Positions 34,861-43,301 of a stretch of 64,000 nt of DNA are shown piece after piece. Source of the DNA: CALDUY01 sp046350255 (GTDB lineage Bacteria > Planctomycetota > Planctomycetia > Gemmatales > Gemmataceae); contig JAXMAV010000011.1 in assembly GCA_046350255.1 (NCBI GenBank), positions 248,001 to 312,000 on the forward strand, given 5' to 3'. The notes under the pieces are model-generated. The model had not been told where the DNA came from. It saw only the letters and a program-made list of their open reading frames with translations, and ran no database searches. The position numbers and the translations under genes are program-made. Position 1 is the stretch's first letter, and every line of letters starts with the position of its first letter.

Positions 34861-35251
34861 GGCCGGGGCCAGGAAGGACATCCCTGAATTCACCATCGGC
34901 GATACCGTGGACGTTCACCAGCGCATCCTCGAAGGCTCGAAGGAGCGCGTCCAGGTGTTCAATGGGGTCGTGATCGCTCGCAAGGGCCAGGGCCTCGATG
35001 AAATGTTCACCGTGCGCCGGATTGTCCAGGGCGAAGGTGTGGAGCGCGTCTTCCCCGTGCATTCGCCCAAGATCACCAAGATCGAGGTGAAGCGCACCGG
35101 TGAAGTCCGTCGGGCCAAGCTGTACTATCTGCGCGATCGTGTGGGCAAGTCCACCCGCCTGCGGGAACGCAAGGTCAAGGGCGATGTAGCAGTCGCTGGT
35201 GGGGCCGAGAAGAAGGGGCGCAAGAAGAAGGCCGACAAGCCCCAGGCGTAA
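34829..35251 (+). CDS. rplS: 50S ribosomal protein L19
   Basis: This 140-residue protein starts at an ATG at 34829 inside the 3' end of trmD (32-bp overlap), with AGGTAGGGAAT upstream. Family motifs: FTIGDTVDVHQRILEGSKER, QVFNGVVIARKGQG, FTVRRIVQGEGVERVFP, and KIEVKRTGEVRRAKLYYLRD. The Lys-rich C-terminal tail is longer than in E. coli L19. It belongs to the 50S subunit at the 30S interface. Confidence 0.96.
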   Translation: MKNRVMGIVDEAGARKDIPEFTIGDTVDVHQRILEGSKERVQVFNGVVIARKGQGLDEMFTVRRIVQGEGVERVFPVHSPKITKIEVKRTGEVRRAKLYYLRDRVGKSTRLRERKVKGDVAVAGGAEKKGRKKKADKPQA

Positions 35252-35255
35252 AATT

Positions 35256-35672
35256 GTGGCCTCTCCTTCTCCAGCGCGGAAGCCCTGGTGGCGACGGTGG
35301 TTCGGAGACCGCTCCGAACGTGCCGCCGCCCGCTTTCTGCGCCGAGCAGGGTATCGCATTTTGGCACGCAACCACTGGACGTCGCAGGGCGAACTCGACC
35401 TGGTCGCCCTCGATGGGACCACCATTGTCTTTGTCGAGGTGCGCAGCACGGGGGAGGCCGACGCCAGCCGACCCGCTGAGTCGGTGGATGCCGCCAAGCA
35501 GCAACGACTCACGATGGCGGCGCTCGAGTTTCTCCGGGGGCATGGCTTGCTGGGGCAGCCAGCCCGGTTCGATGTGATCGCCCTAGCCTGGCCGACTGGC
35601 CAGAAAGAGCCGCGAATCATCCATTACCCGCAGGCGTTCGAGGCGGTCGGGCGATGGCAGATGTTTAGTTGA
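35256..35672 (+). CDS. YraN family (UPF0102) endonuclease-like protein
   Basis: This 138-residue protein is read from a GTG at 35256, 5 bp after the rplS stop. The restriction-endonuclease-like core is plain: ERAAARFLRRAGYRILARN, then GELDLVALDGTTIVFVEV with the Asp and Glu of a PD-(D/E)xK fold, then VDAAKQQRLTMAAL. YraN proteins often sit near rplS and rnhB. Their cellular role is unsettled. No signal peptide. Confidence 0.88.
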   Translation: MASPSPARKPWWRRWFGDRSERAAARFLRRAGYRILARNHWTSQGELDLVALDGTTIVFVEVRSTGEADASRPAESVDAAKQQRLTMAALEFLRGHGLLGQPARFDVIALAWPTGQKEPRIIHYPQAFEAVGRWQMFS

Positions 35673-35686
35673 CGGGGGGTTCTGCG

Positions 35687-36907
35687 ATGAAGAGCGTGAC
35701 CGAGCAGCTGGCACTCCTCCGCCGCGGGGTCGATCAGATCACGCCGCTGGAAGACATGGTCAAGAAGCTCGAGCGCAGCGTGAAAACGGGGAAACCCCTT
35801 CGCATCAAGTACGGCATCGATCCTACGGGAATCGATGTCCACCTGGGGCATACGGTGCCTCTCCGCAAATTGCGTCTGTTTCAAGAACTAGGCCATCAGG
35901 CGGTTCTTATCATCGGCAATTACACTGCCCTGGTGGGCGATCCCTCTGGTCGGGATCAAACGCGAGCCCGCCTCACCCAGGAGCAGGTGGAGGCCAACGC
36001 CAGAGATTACCTGGCCCAGGTGAGCAAGGTGATCGACATCACCCGGACCGAGGTGCGCTACAACGGCGAGTGGTTCAGCCGTTTCAGCTTCCTCGAGGTG
36101 ATGCAGCTGATGGGACGCATCACCGTCCAGCGCATGCTGGAGCGCGACGACTTCACCAAACGGATCGGCTCGGGGACGCCGATCTCGCTGCACGAGTGCC
36201 TCTACCCACTGATGCAGGGGCACGACTCGGTTGAGATCCAGGCCGACGTCGAACTCGGCGGCAGCGAGCAGCTGTTCAACCTGATGATGGGCCGACGCCT
36301 ACAGGAAGATGCTGGGCAGGAAGCACAGGTGTGCCTGACCCTGCCGATTCTGCGCGGCCTGGATGGTGAACGGCGCATGGGCAAGAGCCTGGGAAACTAT
36401 GTCGGTGTCGGCATGGCTGCCCAGGAACAGTTCGACCGGACCATGAGCATTCCGGACACGATCATGCGGGAGTGGTACGACCTGCTGACCGATCGGCCCG
36501 CCGAGGAAGTGGCCCTGCTACTGGACCCCGCGCAGACGCATCCGATGGAGGCGAAGAAGCAGCTGGCGGCAGAGATCGTCACCTTCTACCACGGAGCCCC
36601 GGCCGCCCAGGCCGCACGTGGCGAATGGGAACGCACCAAGTCGCAGCGCCAGGATCCCACAGAGATTCCCGAGGTGCAGCTGCAGGGTAGTGCCCTGGCG
36701 GAAGGGAAGATCCAGGCATACAAGCTGATTGTCGCCCTGGGGATGGCACCAAGCAACAACGAGGCGCGCCGGCTCGTTCAGGGTGGCGGCATGAATACCG
36801 GACCGGATCGTGCGAAGGTGGTCGATCCCAACGCCAGCATCGAGGTCGCCTCGGGCCTCATCGTGCGAGTGGGGAACCGCAAGATTGCCCGGGTCCGCGT
36901 CGTCTGA
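35687..36907 (+). CDS. tyrS: Tyrosyl-tRNA synthetase
   Basis: This 406-residue class I synthetase starts at the ATG at 35687, preceded by a GGGGGGT ribosome site; an ORF start 18 nt upstream is less likely. HIGH is represented by HLGH in GIDVHLGHTVPLRKL, and KMSKS by RMGKSLGNYV, so the first Lys and the Ser of the consensus are replaced. The FxLGHQAVLIIGNYTALVGDPSG stretch is typical of the TyrZ-like (type 2) group. An S4-like RNA-binding region with ALGMAPSNNEARRLVQGGG ends the protein. It may be read with the rplS-yraN operon. Confidence 0.95.
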   Translation: MKSVTEQLALLRRGVDQITPLEDMVKKLERSVKTGKPLRIKYGIDPTGIDVHLGHTVPLRKLRLFQELGHQAVLIIGNYTALVGDPSGRDQTRARLTQEQVEANARDYLAQVSKVIDITRTEVRYNGEWFSRFSFLEVMQLMGRITVQRMLERDDFTKRIGSGTPISLHECLYPLMQGHDSVEIQADVELGGSEQLFNLMMGRRLQEDAGQEAQVCLTLPILRGLDGERRMGKSLGNYVGVGMAAQEQFDRTMSIPDTIMREWYDLLTDRPAEEVALLLDPAQTHPMEAKKQLAAEIVTFYHGAPAAQAARGEWERTKSQRQDPTEIPEVQLQGSALAEGKIQAYKLIVALGMAPSNNEARRLVQGGGMNTGPDRAKVVDPNASIEVASGLIVRVGNRKIARVRVV

Positions 36908-36921
36908 GCCGGGCTTCAGAC
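36902..36921. terminator. Possible bidirectional terminator between tyrS and DUF1501 gene
   Basis: An inverted repeat, GTCTGAGCC with GGCTTCAGAC (one bulge), overlaps both stop codons of the convergent genes, which are only 8 bp apart. No T tract follows, so this is tentative. Confidence 0.4.
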
Positions 36922-38403
36922 CAGTAGTTCAGGTCGGACCCGGCCGGTGCTGCCAACGGGGACTGGGCGGCCGAGGCGATCGTGGATCTCCAGGTGGGGA
37001 TCGACTCCCAGGAGATGATACAGCGTTGCCAGCACATCCTTCGGCGAGAAGGCCGTCTCGGCCACATCGCTGGCGATGCGGTCGGTGCGGCCGACCACTC
37101 GACCCCGGGCAAACCCACCACCAGCAAACAGTGCAGAGTAGGCGCGCGACCAGTGGTCCCGGCCTCCACCCTTGACGTTTTGCAGTCGGGGCGTGCGACC
37201 ATGTTCACTGAGCACCACCACCGCTGTGTCGTCGAGCATCCCACGCGCTTCCAGGTCGAGTACCAGGCTGGAAAAGGCCCGGTCCAGACCAGGCCCCAGC
37301 TCGTCCCGCAGGCGGGGGTAGTGATGCACGTGAGTGTCCCAGCCGGTGTTGAACAGGCCCACCTCGTCCCAGAAGACGGTCACAAAGGTACCACCAACCT
37401 CAAGGACGCGTCGGGCCGCCAGGCAAGACTGACCAAAGAGCGACATGCCATAGCGCTCGCGTAGCGCGGCTGGTTCGGCCTGCACGTCCAACGCCTTGCG
37501 CAGCTTCCCTGAGTTCAGGACGGAGAGCGCCAGCGCCTGCTGTCGGTCGAACACCCCGGCAGCCCCGGCCTGGTCCAGCCATTGCTGCTGGCGTTCGAGC
37601 TGACGCACCAGCGACACACGACGGTCGAGACGGTCTAGGCTCAGGTCGGATCGACCCGCAGCCAGCTCGAAGCGGTCCTCGGGGCGGATTCCCAGATAAG
37701 GGTCGGCCACCATGCGCGGAGGCACCCCCGGCGTGCCGGCATCGCGTTCGACAGTGTGAATCCCCTCGGCCTGAAAATCGGACCAGACGGGATCGAACGC
37801 CGGTCCCAGGAAGCCACCAAACGGGCCGGAACGCGCCGGTCCCCGTCGAGCGCCGAACGGGAACGGTAGGCCGAAGTTGCGCGGGACACCCCGGGCAGGG
37901 CCAGACTTCTTTTCAGCGAGATGATCGAGGACAGATCCAATGAACGGCCAGTGACGCGGATCGCGGGAGCGCGTCTCCAGGGGGATGTCGGTGGTGGGCA
38001 CCCCGGTGGTGGCAAAGGCTACCCCGTGAATCGGGTAGGGATGCGTAAGCGATCGCAGCACACAGGTACGGTCGAGAATGCGAGCCGTCCTGGGCAGGAT
38101 TTCACCCAGGCGCACACCGGGGATGGCTGTCGCGATGGAGCCAAGTTCGCCGCGCACTTCCACAGGCGCATTGGGCTTGGGGTCAAGGGTTTCGATCTGG
38201 CTGGGCGACCCCCACAGACAGAGGAGAATGCAGCGCTTTGCACGGCCAAACCCGGCGAGATGCCCGGGAGACTGGTCGCCGGCCTGACCTGGCTGATGCG
38301 TCCCCAGTGTCAGCCCCAGGGGAGTCAACGCACCCAGGTGCAGAAGGTCCCGCCGGGTCAACCCATCGCAGAATCGTCGGAGGGAGCCAGTCAATCGGAT
38401 CAA
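36916..38403 (-). CDS. DUF1501 domain protein, Tat-exported
   Basis: This 495-residue protein starts at a TTG at 38403, needed to keep the twin-arginine signal (TRRDLLHLGALTPLGL, about residues 16-31). DUF1501 proteins have a sulfatase/phosphatase-like fold and are very numerous in planctomycetes. Typical stretches: ILLCLWGSPSQIETLDPKPN near the start, and TAVVVLSEHGRTPRLQ plus GGGFARGRVVGRTD near the end. It usually works beside DUF1549/DUF1553 cytochrome-type proteins; no such partner is seen here. Substrate unknown. Confidence 0.9.
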   Translation of the reverse strand: MIRLTGSLRRFCDGLTRRDLLHLGALTPLGLTLGTHQPGQAGDQSPGHLAGFGRAKRCILLCLWGSPSQIETLDPKPNAPVEVRGELGSIATAIPGVRLGEILPRTARILDRTCVLRSLTHPYPIHGVAFATTGVPTTDIPLETRSRDPRHWPFIGSVLDHLAEKKSGPARGVPRNFGLPFPFGARRGPARSGPFGGFLGPAFDPVWSDFQAEGIHTVERDAGTPGVPPRMVADPYLGIRPEDRFELAAGRSDLSLDRLDRRVSLVRQLERQQQWLDQAGAAGVFDRQQALALSVLNSGKLRKALDVQAEPAALRERYGMSLFGQSCLAARRVLEVGGTFVTVFWDEVGLFNTGWDTHVHHYPRLRDELGPGLDRAFSSLVLDLEARGMLDDTAVVVLSEHGRTPRLQNVKGGGRDHWSRAYSALFAGGGFARGRVVGRTDRIASDVAETAFSPKDVLATLYHLLGVDPHLEIHDRLGRPVPVGSTGRVRPELLV

Positions 38404-38478
38404 GGCGCAGCCTCGCGCGGGGAGGGAAAGAAGATGCTTGGGTGGGAAGATTTAGGGTACCAGATCAAGCAGGGAGAC

Positions 38479-40044
38479 TCAACCGCACGCCCCGCTCGGA
38501 TTTCGCCGGGCCTTAATCTGCCGGTAGAGTGCGACGTACTCGGCTGCGCTGCGCTCCCACGACCAGTCCTGGCGCATACCGTTGCGTTGAATAGTTCGCC
38601 AGGTGTCGGGCTCGTCGCGGAGTAGGTGCAAGGCGCGTTTCAGCGCCTCGGCGAAGGCTTCGGAGGTGTAGGCGTCGAAGCGAAAACCAGTAGCCGATCC
38701 GTTGGCCAAGCTGTCTGGCGTGGTGTCCACCACAGTGTCGGCCAGGCCACCAGTGGCGCGGACCACGGGCGGAGTGCCGTAGCGCAGGCTGTAGAGTTGG
38801 TTCAGGCCGGACGGCTCGAAGGCTGATGGCATAAGGAACAGATCGGCCCCGGCTTCGATGCGATGAGCGAGCGGTTCGCTGAAGCCCAGGCGGACGGCAC
38901 AGCGAGTGGGGAATCGCGCGCGTAGTTCCTCGAGTTGCGCGTGGATGGCCGGGTCGCCTTCGCCCAGCACCACCAACTGTACGCCCTCTTCCAGAATCCG
39001 CGGAGCCACCTCGAGAATCAGATCGACACCCTTCTGCTGGGTCAAGCGCGCGACCACGCCGCACAGGGGCGTCTTCGTCTCGGCTGGGAGATCCACCTCC
39101 AGCTGCAGGGCGCGCTTGCACAGTGCCTTGCCCGAAAGATCGTCGGAGGAATAGTTCGCCACGATGTGCGCGTCGTGGCGTGGATCCCAGACGGAATAAT
39201 CGACTCCATTGACGATGCCGTGAAGTTGCAGGCGGCGCGAACGCAGCACACCTTCAAGCCCCACGCCAAACTCGGCGGTCTGGATCTCGCGGGCATAGGT
39301 AGGGCTGACCGCGTTCAGGAGGTCGGCGAAGAGGACGCCTGCCTTGAGAAACGACAGTTGACCATGATACTCAAGCTGTCGGGTCGAGAAGAGTCGCCAG
39401 TCCAGCCCGGCCAGGGCCATGTCCTGGTAGCCGAACACCCCCTGAAAGGCGATGTTGTGGATGGTCAGCAGTGTGCCGATGCCGTGCCAGCCGTAGGCGT
39501 GTGTCTGGTCGCGACGATGACGATATTGTTCCGCCAGGTAGACAGGGATGAGCCCGGTCTGCCAGTCGTTGACGTGGAGGACATCCGGCCAAAGGTTGAT
39601 CCTTGGCAGGACTTCGAGGACAGCGCGGTTAAAGTAGGTGAACCGTTCGCAGTTATCGGAGTAGTCGTGCCGCGAGCCGTCGGCGTCGCTCCACTGGTAG
39701 ATTCCGCGTCCGTGGGTGGGATCGTCCCGGTCAAAGTAGTGTTCGTGATCGACCAGCCACACTGGAACATCGCCAACCTGGGTGTACCAGAGGCGTCCAC
39801 CCACCACTCGCGAGCCGACGACGACGTTAAAGACATGCTCGGTGGGAACAGGGGCTGGCTTGCGGTTCCGGGCTGAGCGATACAGCGGGAGGATGAGGGC
39901 ACAGCGATGACCCAGCCGTGCAAGCGCCTGCGGCAGCGACCCACAGACATCCCCGAGGCCTCCAGTTTTGGCGAACCCGACCGCCTCGGAGGAAGCTAGC
40001 AATATCGACAGGGGCTGCAGGTTGTTCACGGTGTGCGTTGGCAT
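38479..40044 (-). CDS. glgA: Glycogen (starch) synthase, GT5 family
   Basis: This 521-residue enzyme adds ADP-glucose to alpha-1,4-glucan. The ATG at 40044 is preferred over an in-frame TTG at 40083. The ADP-glucose site is KTGGLGDVCGSLPQALA (near 26-42), and further GT5 motifs include VLHVNDWQTGLIPVYL, LLTIHNIAFQGVFGYQ, HGIVNGVDYSVWDPRHD and LMPSAFEPSGLNQLYSLRYG. The length is slightly above the E. coli enzyme. It is separated by 82 bp from the divergent ubiE gene. Confidence 0.95.
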   Translation of the reverse strand: MPTHTVNNLQPLSILLASSEAVGFAKTGGLGDVCGSLPQALARLGHRCALILPLYRSARNRKPAPVPTEHVFNVVVGSRVVGGRLWYTQVGDVPVWLVDHEHYFDRDDPTHGRGIYQWSDADGSRHDYSDNCERFTYFNRAVLEVLPRINLWPDVLHVNDWQTGLIPVYLAEQYRHRRDQTHAYGWHGIGTLLTIHNIAFQGVFGYQDMALAGLDWRLFSTRQLEYHGQLSFLKAGVLFADLLNAVSPTYAREIQTAEFGVGLEGVLRSRRLQLHGIVNGVDYSVWDPRHDAHIVANYSSDDLSGKALCKRALQLEVDLPAETKTPLCGVVARLTQQKGVDLILEVAPRILEEGVQLVVLGEGDPAIHAQLEELRARFPTRCAVRLGFSEPLAHRIEAGADLFLMPSAFEPSGLNQLYSLRYGTPPVVRATGGLADTVVDTTPDSLANGSATGFRFDAYTSEAFAEALKRALHLLRDEPDTWRTIQRNGMRQDWSWERSAAEYVALYRQIKARRNPSGACG

Positions 40045-40116
40045 GGGGTCCCGCGCGGAGTTACCGTCTATAGTATGAAGCAACCTGAATGTACGCCATC
40101 ATCGCGTTCCCAGACG

Positions 40117-40122
40117 AGGAGG
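40117..40122 (+). promoter_or_regulatory. Consensus ribosome binding site supporting the ubiE GTG start
   Basis: AGGAGG lies 4 nt before the GTG at 40127, the only strong site near the beginning of the family-like sequence. Confidence 0.75.
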
Positions 40123-40126
40123 AATC

Positions 40127-40864
40127 GTGTCGAGTTCTGTGGTGGACAAGCGAGAGAGTCGTATCCGCGACATGTTCGGCAACATCGCGCCCCGGTACGA
40201 CCTGCTGAATCATCTCCTGAGCTTCAATATCGATCGTTACTGGCGCTGGCGCACGACGCGGATGGTACCGCCGCGACCCGGCGCGGGCCCGATTCTCGAT
40301 GTATGTACTGGAACCGGTGACCTGGCCCTGGCTTACGACCGCGCGAGCAAGGGAGAAATCCCCATCCTGGGTAGCGATTTCTGCCGGCCGATGCTGCTTC
40401 GCGCGGAGCAAAAGACCTCGGCGCGGAAGGCCAGCGACCGCATCGTCTACATCGAGGCCGACACCCAGCAGCTGCCGTTCCCCGATGCGACCTTTCAGAT
40501 TGTCTCGGTTGCATTCGGGCTACGGAATGTGACGAATACCCAGCGCGGCCTGGCGGAGATGGTGCGGGTGGCTCGACCAGGCGGCCGGATAGCGATCCTG
40601 GAGTTTTCGCGGCCGCGCGGTCTGGTATTTGGCTCGCTCTATCGACTGTACTTCAAGGTGCTTCTGCCCCGGATCGGCCAGCTGGTGTCGCGCAGCCGGG
40701 ACCGAGCCTACGATTACCTGCCTGCCAGCGTCCTTGAGTTTCCCGACGGCGCTGCGCTGGGGAAACTGATGGAGGCCGCCGGAATGGTCAACGTTCGCTG
40801 GCATCCAATGACGTTCGGCATCGCCACCCTGTACGTGGGAGAAAAGCTCGGGTCGGCCTCGTAG
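40127..40864 (+). CDS. ubiE: UbiE/MenG demethylmenaquinone methyltransferase
   Basis: This 245-residue protein begins at a GTG with an AGGAGG site 4 nt upstream. Family motifs are complete: RDMFGNIAPRYDLLNHLLSF near the start, the SAM-binding PILDVCTGTGDLAL, VYIEADTQQLPFPDATF, VAFGLRNVTNTQRGLAEM and GRIAILEFSRPRG. It methylates the quinone ring in the last step of menaquinone (or ubiquinone) synthesis. In planctomycetes menaquinone is the likely product. It acts at the cytoplasmic face. Confidence 0.93.
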   Translation: MSSSVVDKRESRIRDMFGNIAPRYDLLNHLLSFNIDRYWRWRTTRMVPPRPGAGPILDVCTGTGDLALAYDRASKGEIPILGSDFCRPMLLRAEQKTSARKASDRIVYIEADTQQLPFPDATFQIVSVAFGLRNVTNTQRGLAEMVRVARPGGRIAILEFSRPRGLVFGSLYRLYFKVLLPRIGQLVSRSRDRAYDYLPASVLEFPDGAALGKLMEAAGMVNVRWHPMTFGIATLYVGEKLGSAS

Positions 40865-40913
40865 TGAGTAAAATAGAGCAGGCATTCCCTCACCACCCCG
40901 GGTAGAGTCGGCC

Positions 40914-41549
40914 ATGCTCGACGAGGCAGCATTCCTCCGCCAAATTGACCGCTACCCCGAGGACCTCGCCACCTTGCAGGTTTACGCCGACTGGCTGGAA
41001 GAAAACACCCAGGACGATCGAGCCGGTTTCCTGCGACTGCAGATGCAGATTCTGGCGCTGATGCCGCGTGTGCGCGGATTGATCGGCCTGAGTCGTCAGC
41101 TTGTGGAACGCGCGCGGAGGCTTCCGCGCGACTGGGTCTCCCTGGTCAGTCGGCCGCGTCTGGTGGACACCTGTTGGGCGGGCCACGACTCCGATGGCAG
41201 TTTCTATGTCTTTCGCTACCTGCCGGGGGGTACGCTCAACTACACTTCTCCCTCCGGCAAGTTTCAGAACGGCACCTGGATTCAGGTCGGCAATCAGGTG
41301 CTCATGGAGATGAACCGGCACTACGCCGATTACGAGGGGTTTGTGTGTGGTTCCTTCATCCGCGGAACGGCCACCAATATTCTGGGAAATCATTGGCGCT
41401 GGCGCGTGAACCAGACGGCCGACCCGGAGTTGTGCGATCCAGGTGACGCGATCATGACCATCTTCGCCGAGCACCAGAGCCGGCGCCGAAGTCGATCTCG
41501 GCGCGCTACACGCGCCCGCCGCCATCGACGATCAGGACCTGGCCGGTGA
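40914..41549 (+). CDS. TIGR02996-domain protein (Gemmata-type)
   Basis: This 211-residue protein begins with the TIGR02996 signature, FLRQIDRYPEDLATLQVYADWLEE, a short N-terminal module found in many Gemmata and related planctomycete proteins. The middle (residues 80-190) has a beta-rich region with conserved Trp and Gly and no catalytic motif recognised. The last 25 residues are extremely Arg-rich. Forty-four bp of the 3' end overlap the opposing SDR gene. Function unknown. Confidence 0.85.
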   Translation: MLDEAAFLRQIDRYPEDLATLQVYADWLEENTQDDRAGFLRLQMQILALMPRVRGLIGLSRQLVERARRLPRDWVSLVSRPRLVDTCWAGHDSDGSFYVFRYLPGGTLNYTSPSGKFQNGTWIQVGNQVLMEMNRHYADYEGFVCGSFIRGTATNILGNHWRWRVNQTADPELCDPGDAIMTIFAEHQSRRRSRSRRATRARRHRRSGPGR

Positions 41550-42267
41550 CCCAGGCGGCCGCCTCCGACGCCAGGAACAGCACCGCACCTGCGATGTCGC
41601 GCGGCTGGCCGTGCCTACCCAGCGGCGTGCGCTGCAACACGGTCTCGTAGGTGGGTTTATCCTCGAACAGCGCCTGCGCGAATCTGGTTTCGACCAGACC
41701 AGGCGCGATGGCGTTGACACGAATGTTGTCCGAGCCCACCTCCCGGGATAGGCCACGCATCAGGCCCAGCAGGCCTGCCTTGCTCACGCTGTAGGCTCCC
41801 AGGCCGACCATCGGCTCGATGCCTGCCACCGAAGCCATGAACACCACGCTGCCTCGCTGCTGAGGCAGCATCCGGCGAATGGCTCCGCGCGCCGTGAGCA
41901 GAGCGCCCGTCAGGTTCACCTCCAGGATCTTCTGCCAGGCATCGAGTTCGACGTCGAGCAGACCACCCATGGCGGGATTGGTGGCGGCGTTGATGACGGC
42001 GATATCCGGCACGATCCCATCGCTGTCGAGTCGAGTGAACAGCGCCTCGATGGCGGCCGGGTTCCCCTGGTGGCAGGGAATGCCGTGGATCCGGCCTCCG
42101 GTCAGACGTAGCTGCTCGACCGCGGCTTCCACCGTTTCGGCCTTGCGCCCGGTGATGATCACCTCGGCTCCCTGGGCGATCAGCGCCTGGGCCACCACCA
42201 GGCCGATCCCCCGGGTTGCGCCGGTGACCAGGGCCTTCTTTCCGCTCAGATCGAACAGGGAGGTCAT
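41506..42267 (-). CDS. Short-chain dehydrogenase/reductase (classical SDR)
   Basis: This 253-residue oxidoreductase has the dinucleotide loop TGATRGIG (near 16-23), the NAAT motif in VINAATNPAMGG, catalytic Ser in ASVAGIEPM and the YSVSK active-site motif. The C-terminal pattern WVTGQVLIVDGGG is classical. The ATG at 42267 follows AAGGAG. It lies 15 bp after the moeB stop on the same strand, so it is probably the last gene of the molybdate/molybdopterin operon. Its substrate and role there are unknown. Confidence 0.92.
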   Translation of the reverse strand: MTSLFDLSGKKALVTGATRGIGLVVAQALIAQGAEVIITGRKAETVEAAVEQLRLTGGRIHGIPCHQGNPAAIEALFTRLDSDGIVPDIAVINAATNPAMGGLLDVELDAWQKILEVNLTGALLTARGAIRRMLPQQRGSVVFMASVAGIEPMVGLGAYSVSKAGLLGLMRGLSREVGSDNIRVNAIAPGLVETRFAQALFEDKPTYETVLQRTPLGRHGQPRDIAGAVLFLASEAAAWVTGQVLIVDGGGRV

Positions 42268-42282
42268 GACGGCTCCTTGAAG

Positions 42283-43026
42283 TTAGCCGCAGAGGGGGCA
42301 ATCCGGGCGACGCTTCACACTCACGCGCCGGAAGCTCATGTCGCGCAGGTCGCCGAGCAGCAGACGGCCCGCCAACGGCTCTCCCAGCCCGGTGAGTACC
42401 TTGATCACCTCCATGGCGCCGAGGCTACCCGCGGTGCCGGCCACGGCTCCCAGCACCGGGAAGCGACGCTTCCAGGCGGGTGGCGATTCGGGGTAGAGAC
42501 ACTGCAGACAGGCCGATTGGCGCGGAAGCACCGTCAGCACCTGAAGCTCGAGGGCGTACATGGCGCAATCGACGAGCGGGACGCCTCGCTGAACGGCTGC
42601 GCGGTTCAGCGTCAGGCGCTCGCCGAACAGCGGGGCGCAGCAGGCCACCACGTCTACTCCCTCCATCAGCCGGTCGACGTTTTCGTCGGTCACATTCTCG
42701 GCCACAGCGTCGATATCCAGGTAGGGGTTCAGGTCGCGCAGGCGGGCCGGGGCGATCTCCATGCGTGGCGTACCGAGGCCGGCATGGGTCATCAGAAGCT
42801 GTCGGTTCAGGTCGGCCGGATGCACAGATCCAGCATGGGCCAGGCGAAGCCGACCTACTCCCGCGGCCGCAAGCTGATAGGCCAGCGCACCGCCGACTCC
42901 GCCCACGCGAGTCACCAGGACTGTGGCGTGCTTCAGGCGAAGCTGGGCCTCGGGGCCGAAACCGGGCACGTCCAGCTGCCATTCCACCATGGCCCATTCT
43001 GCGTCGCTCAGGCCCCGGGTAGACAT
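42283..43026 (-). CDS. moeB: Molybdopterin-synthase adenylyltransferase (MoeB/ThiF/HesA family)
   Basis: This 247-residue enzyme of the E1-like family adenylates the C-terminal glycine of a ubiquitin-like sulfur carrier. The ATP-binding loop is TRVGGVGGALAYQLA, and the Asn-Arg-Gln segment is DLNRQLLM. The zinc-type Cys pairs are CLQC and CPLC at the end. The ATG at 43026 lies inside the 3' end of moaD (19-bp overlap), which makes MoaD the obvious partner. Relatives also activate ThiS, so a thiamin role is possible but less likely with the modABC neighbours. Confidence 0.88.
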   Translation of the reverse strand: MSTRGLSDAEWAMVEWQLDVPGFGPEAQLRLKHATVLVTRVGGVGGALAYQLAAAGVGRLRLAHAGSVHPADLNRQLLMTHAGLGTPRMEIAPARLRDLNPYLDIDAVAENVTDENVDRLMEGVDVVACCAPLFGERLTLNRAAVQRGVPLVDCAMYALELQVLTVLPRQSACLQCLYPESPPAWKRRFPVLGAVAGTAGSLGAMEVIKVLTGLGEPLAGRLLLGDLRDMSFRRVSVKRRPDCPLCG

Positions 43027-43301
43027 GGCAGGCCTCCACCGGCGATGGGGGTCATCAGGATGATCTCGTCGCCTTCTGCCAGAGGCTGGTCAGCCGTGGC
43101 TTGCTCGTCGCCCACGAACACCAGAAGTGAGGGCGACTTTTTACCTGCCGCTTCCAGCAGTAGCGCACCCGCGGCGGGATGCGTGCGCGCCAGCTGGCCT
43201 AGCAGGTAGTGAATGGTGGCGCCAGAGGGCAGCGCCACGGTCTGGGTCACCTGACCGACCTTCTGACGAAGTTGGGCATGAAAGCGGACGCGCACGATCA
43301 T
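43008..43301 (-). CDS. moaD: MoaD/ThiS-family sulfur carrier with a C-terminal extension past Gly-Gly
   Basis: This 97-residue ubiquitin-like protein has the MoaD pattern: VRVRFHAQLRQKVGQ, VALPSGATIHYLLGQL, FVGDEQATADQPLAEGDEI. MoaD normally stops right after a terminal Gly-Gly, which is adenylated and thiocarboxylated for molybdopterin synthase. Here the frame reads PIAGGGLPCLPGA, seven residues beyond the third Gly, because no stop follows the glycines. Either the tail is cut off, or the protein is inactive, or translation is terminated differently. The ATG overlaps the modC stop as ATGA. Confidence 0.85.
   Translation of the reverse strand: MIVRVRFHAQLRQKVGQVTQTVALPSGATIHYLLGQLARTHPAAGALLLEAAGKKSPSLLVFVGDEQATADQPLAEGDEIILMTPIAGGGLPCLPGA
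43033..43037 (-). promoter_or_regulatory. moeB ribosome binding site made from the MoaD Gly-Gly codons
   Basis: GGAGG, 6 nt before the moeB ATG, is read as part of the GGT GGA GGC codons that encode the MoaD Gly-Gly-Gly. The same bases therefore serve both as the end of the MoaD carrier motif and as the moeB start signal. Confidence 0.8.

Noticed and set aside
38935..39876. A 313-codon plus-strand frame inside glgA
   Set aside because: The opposite strand has an unmistakable glycogen synthase; the plus frame has no family character.
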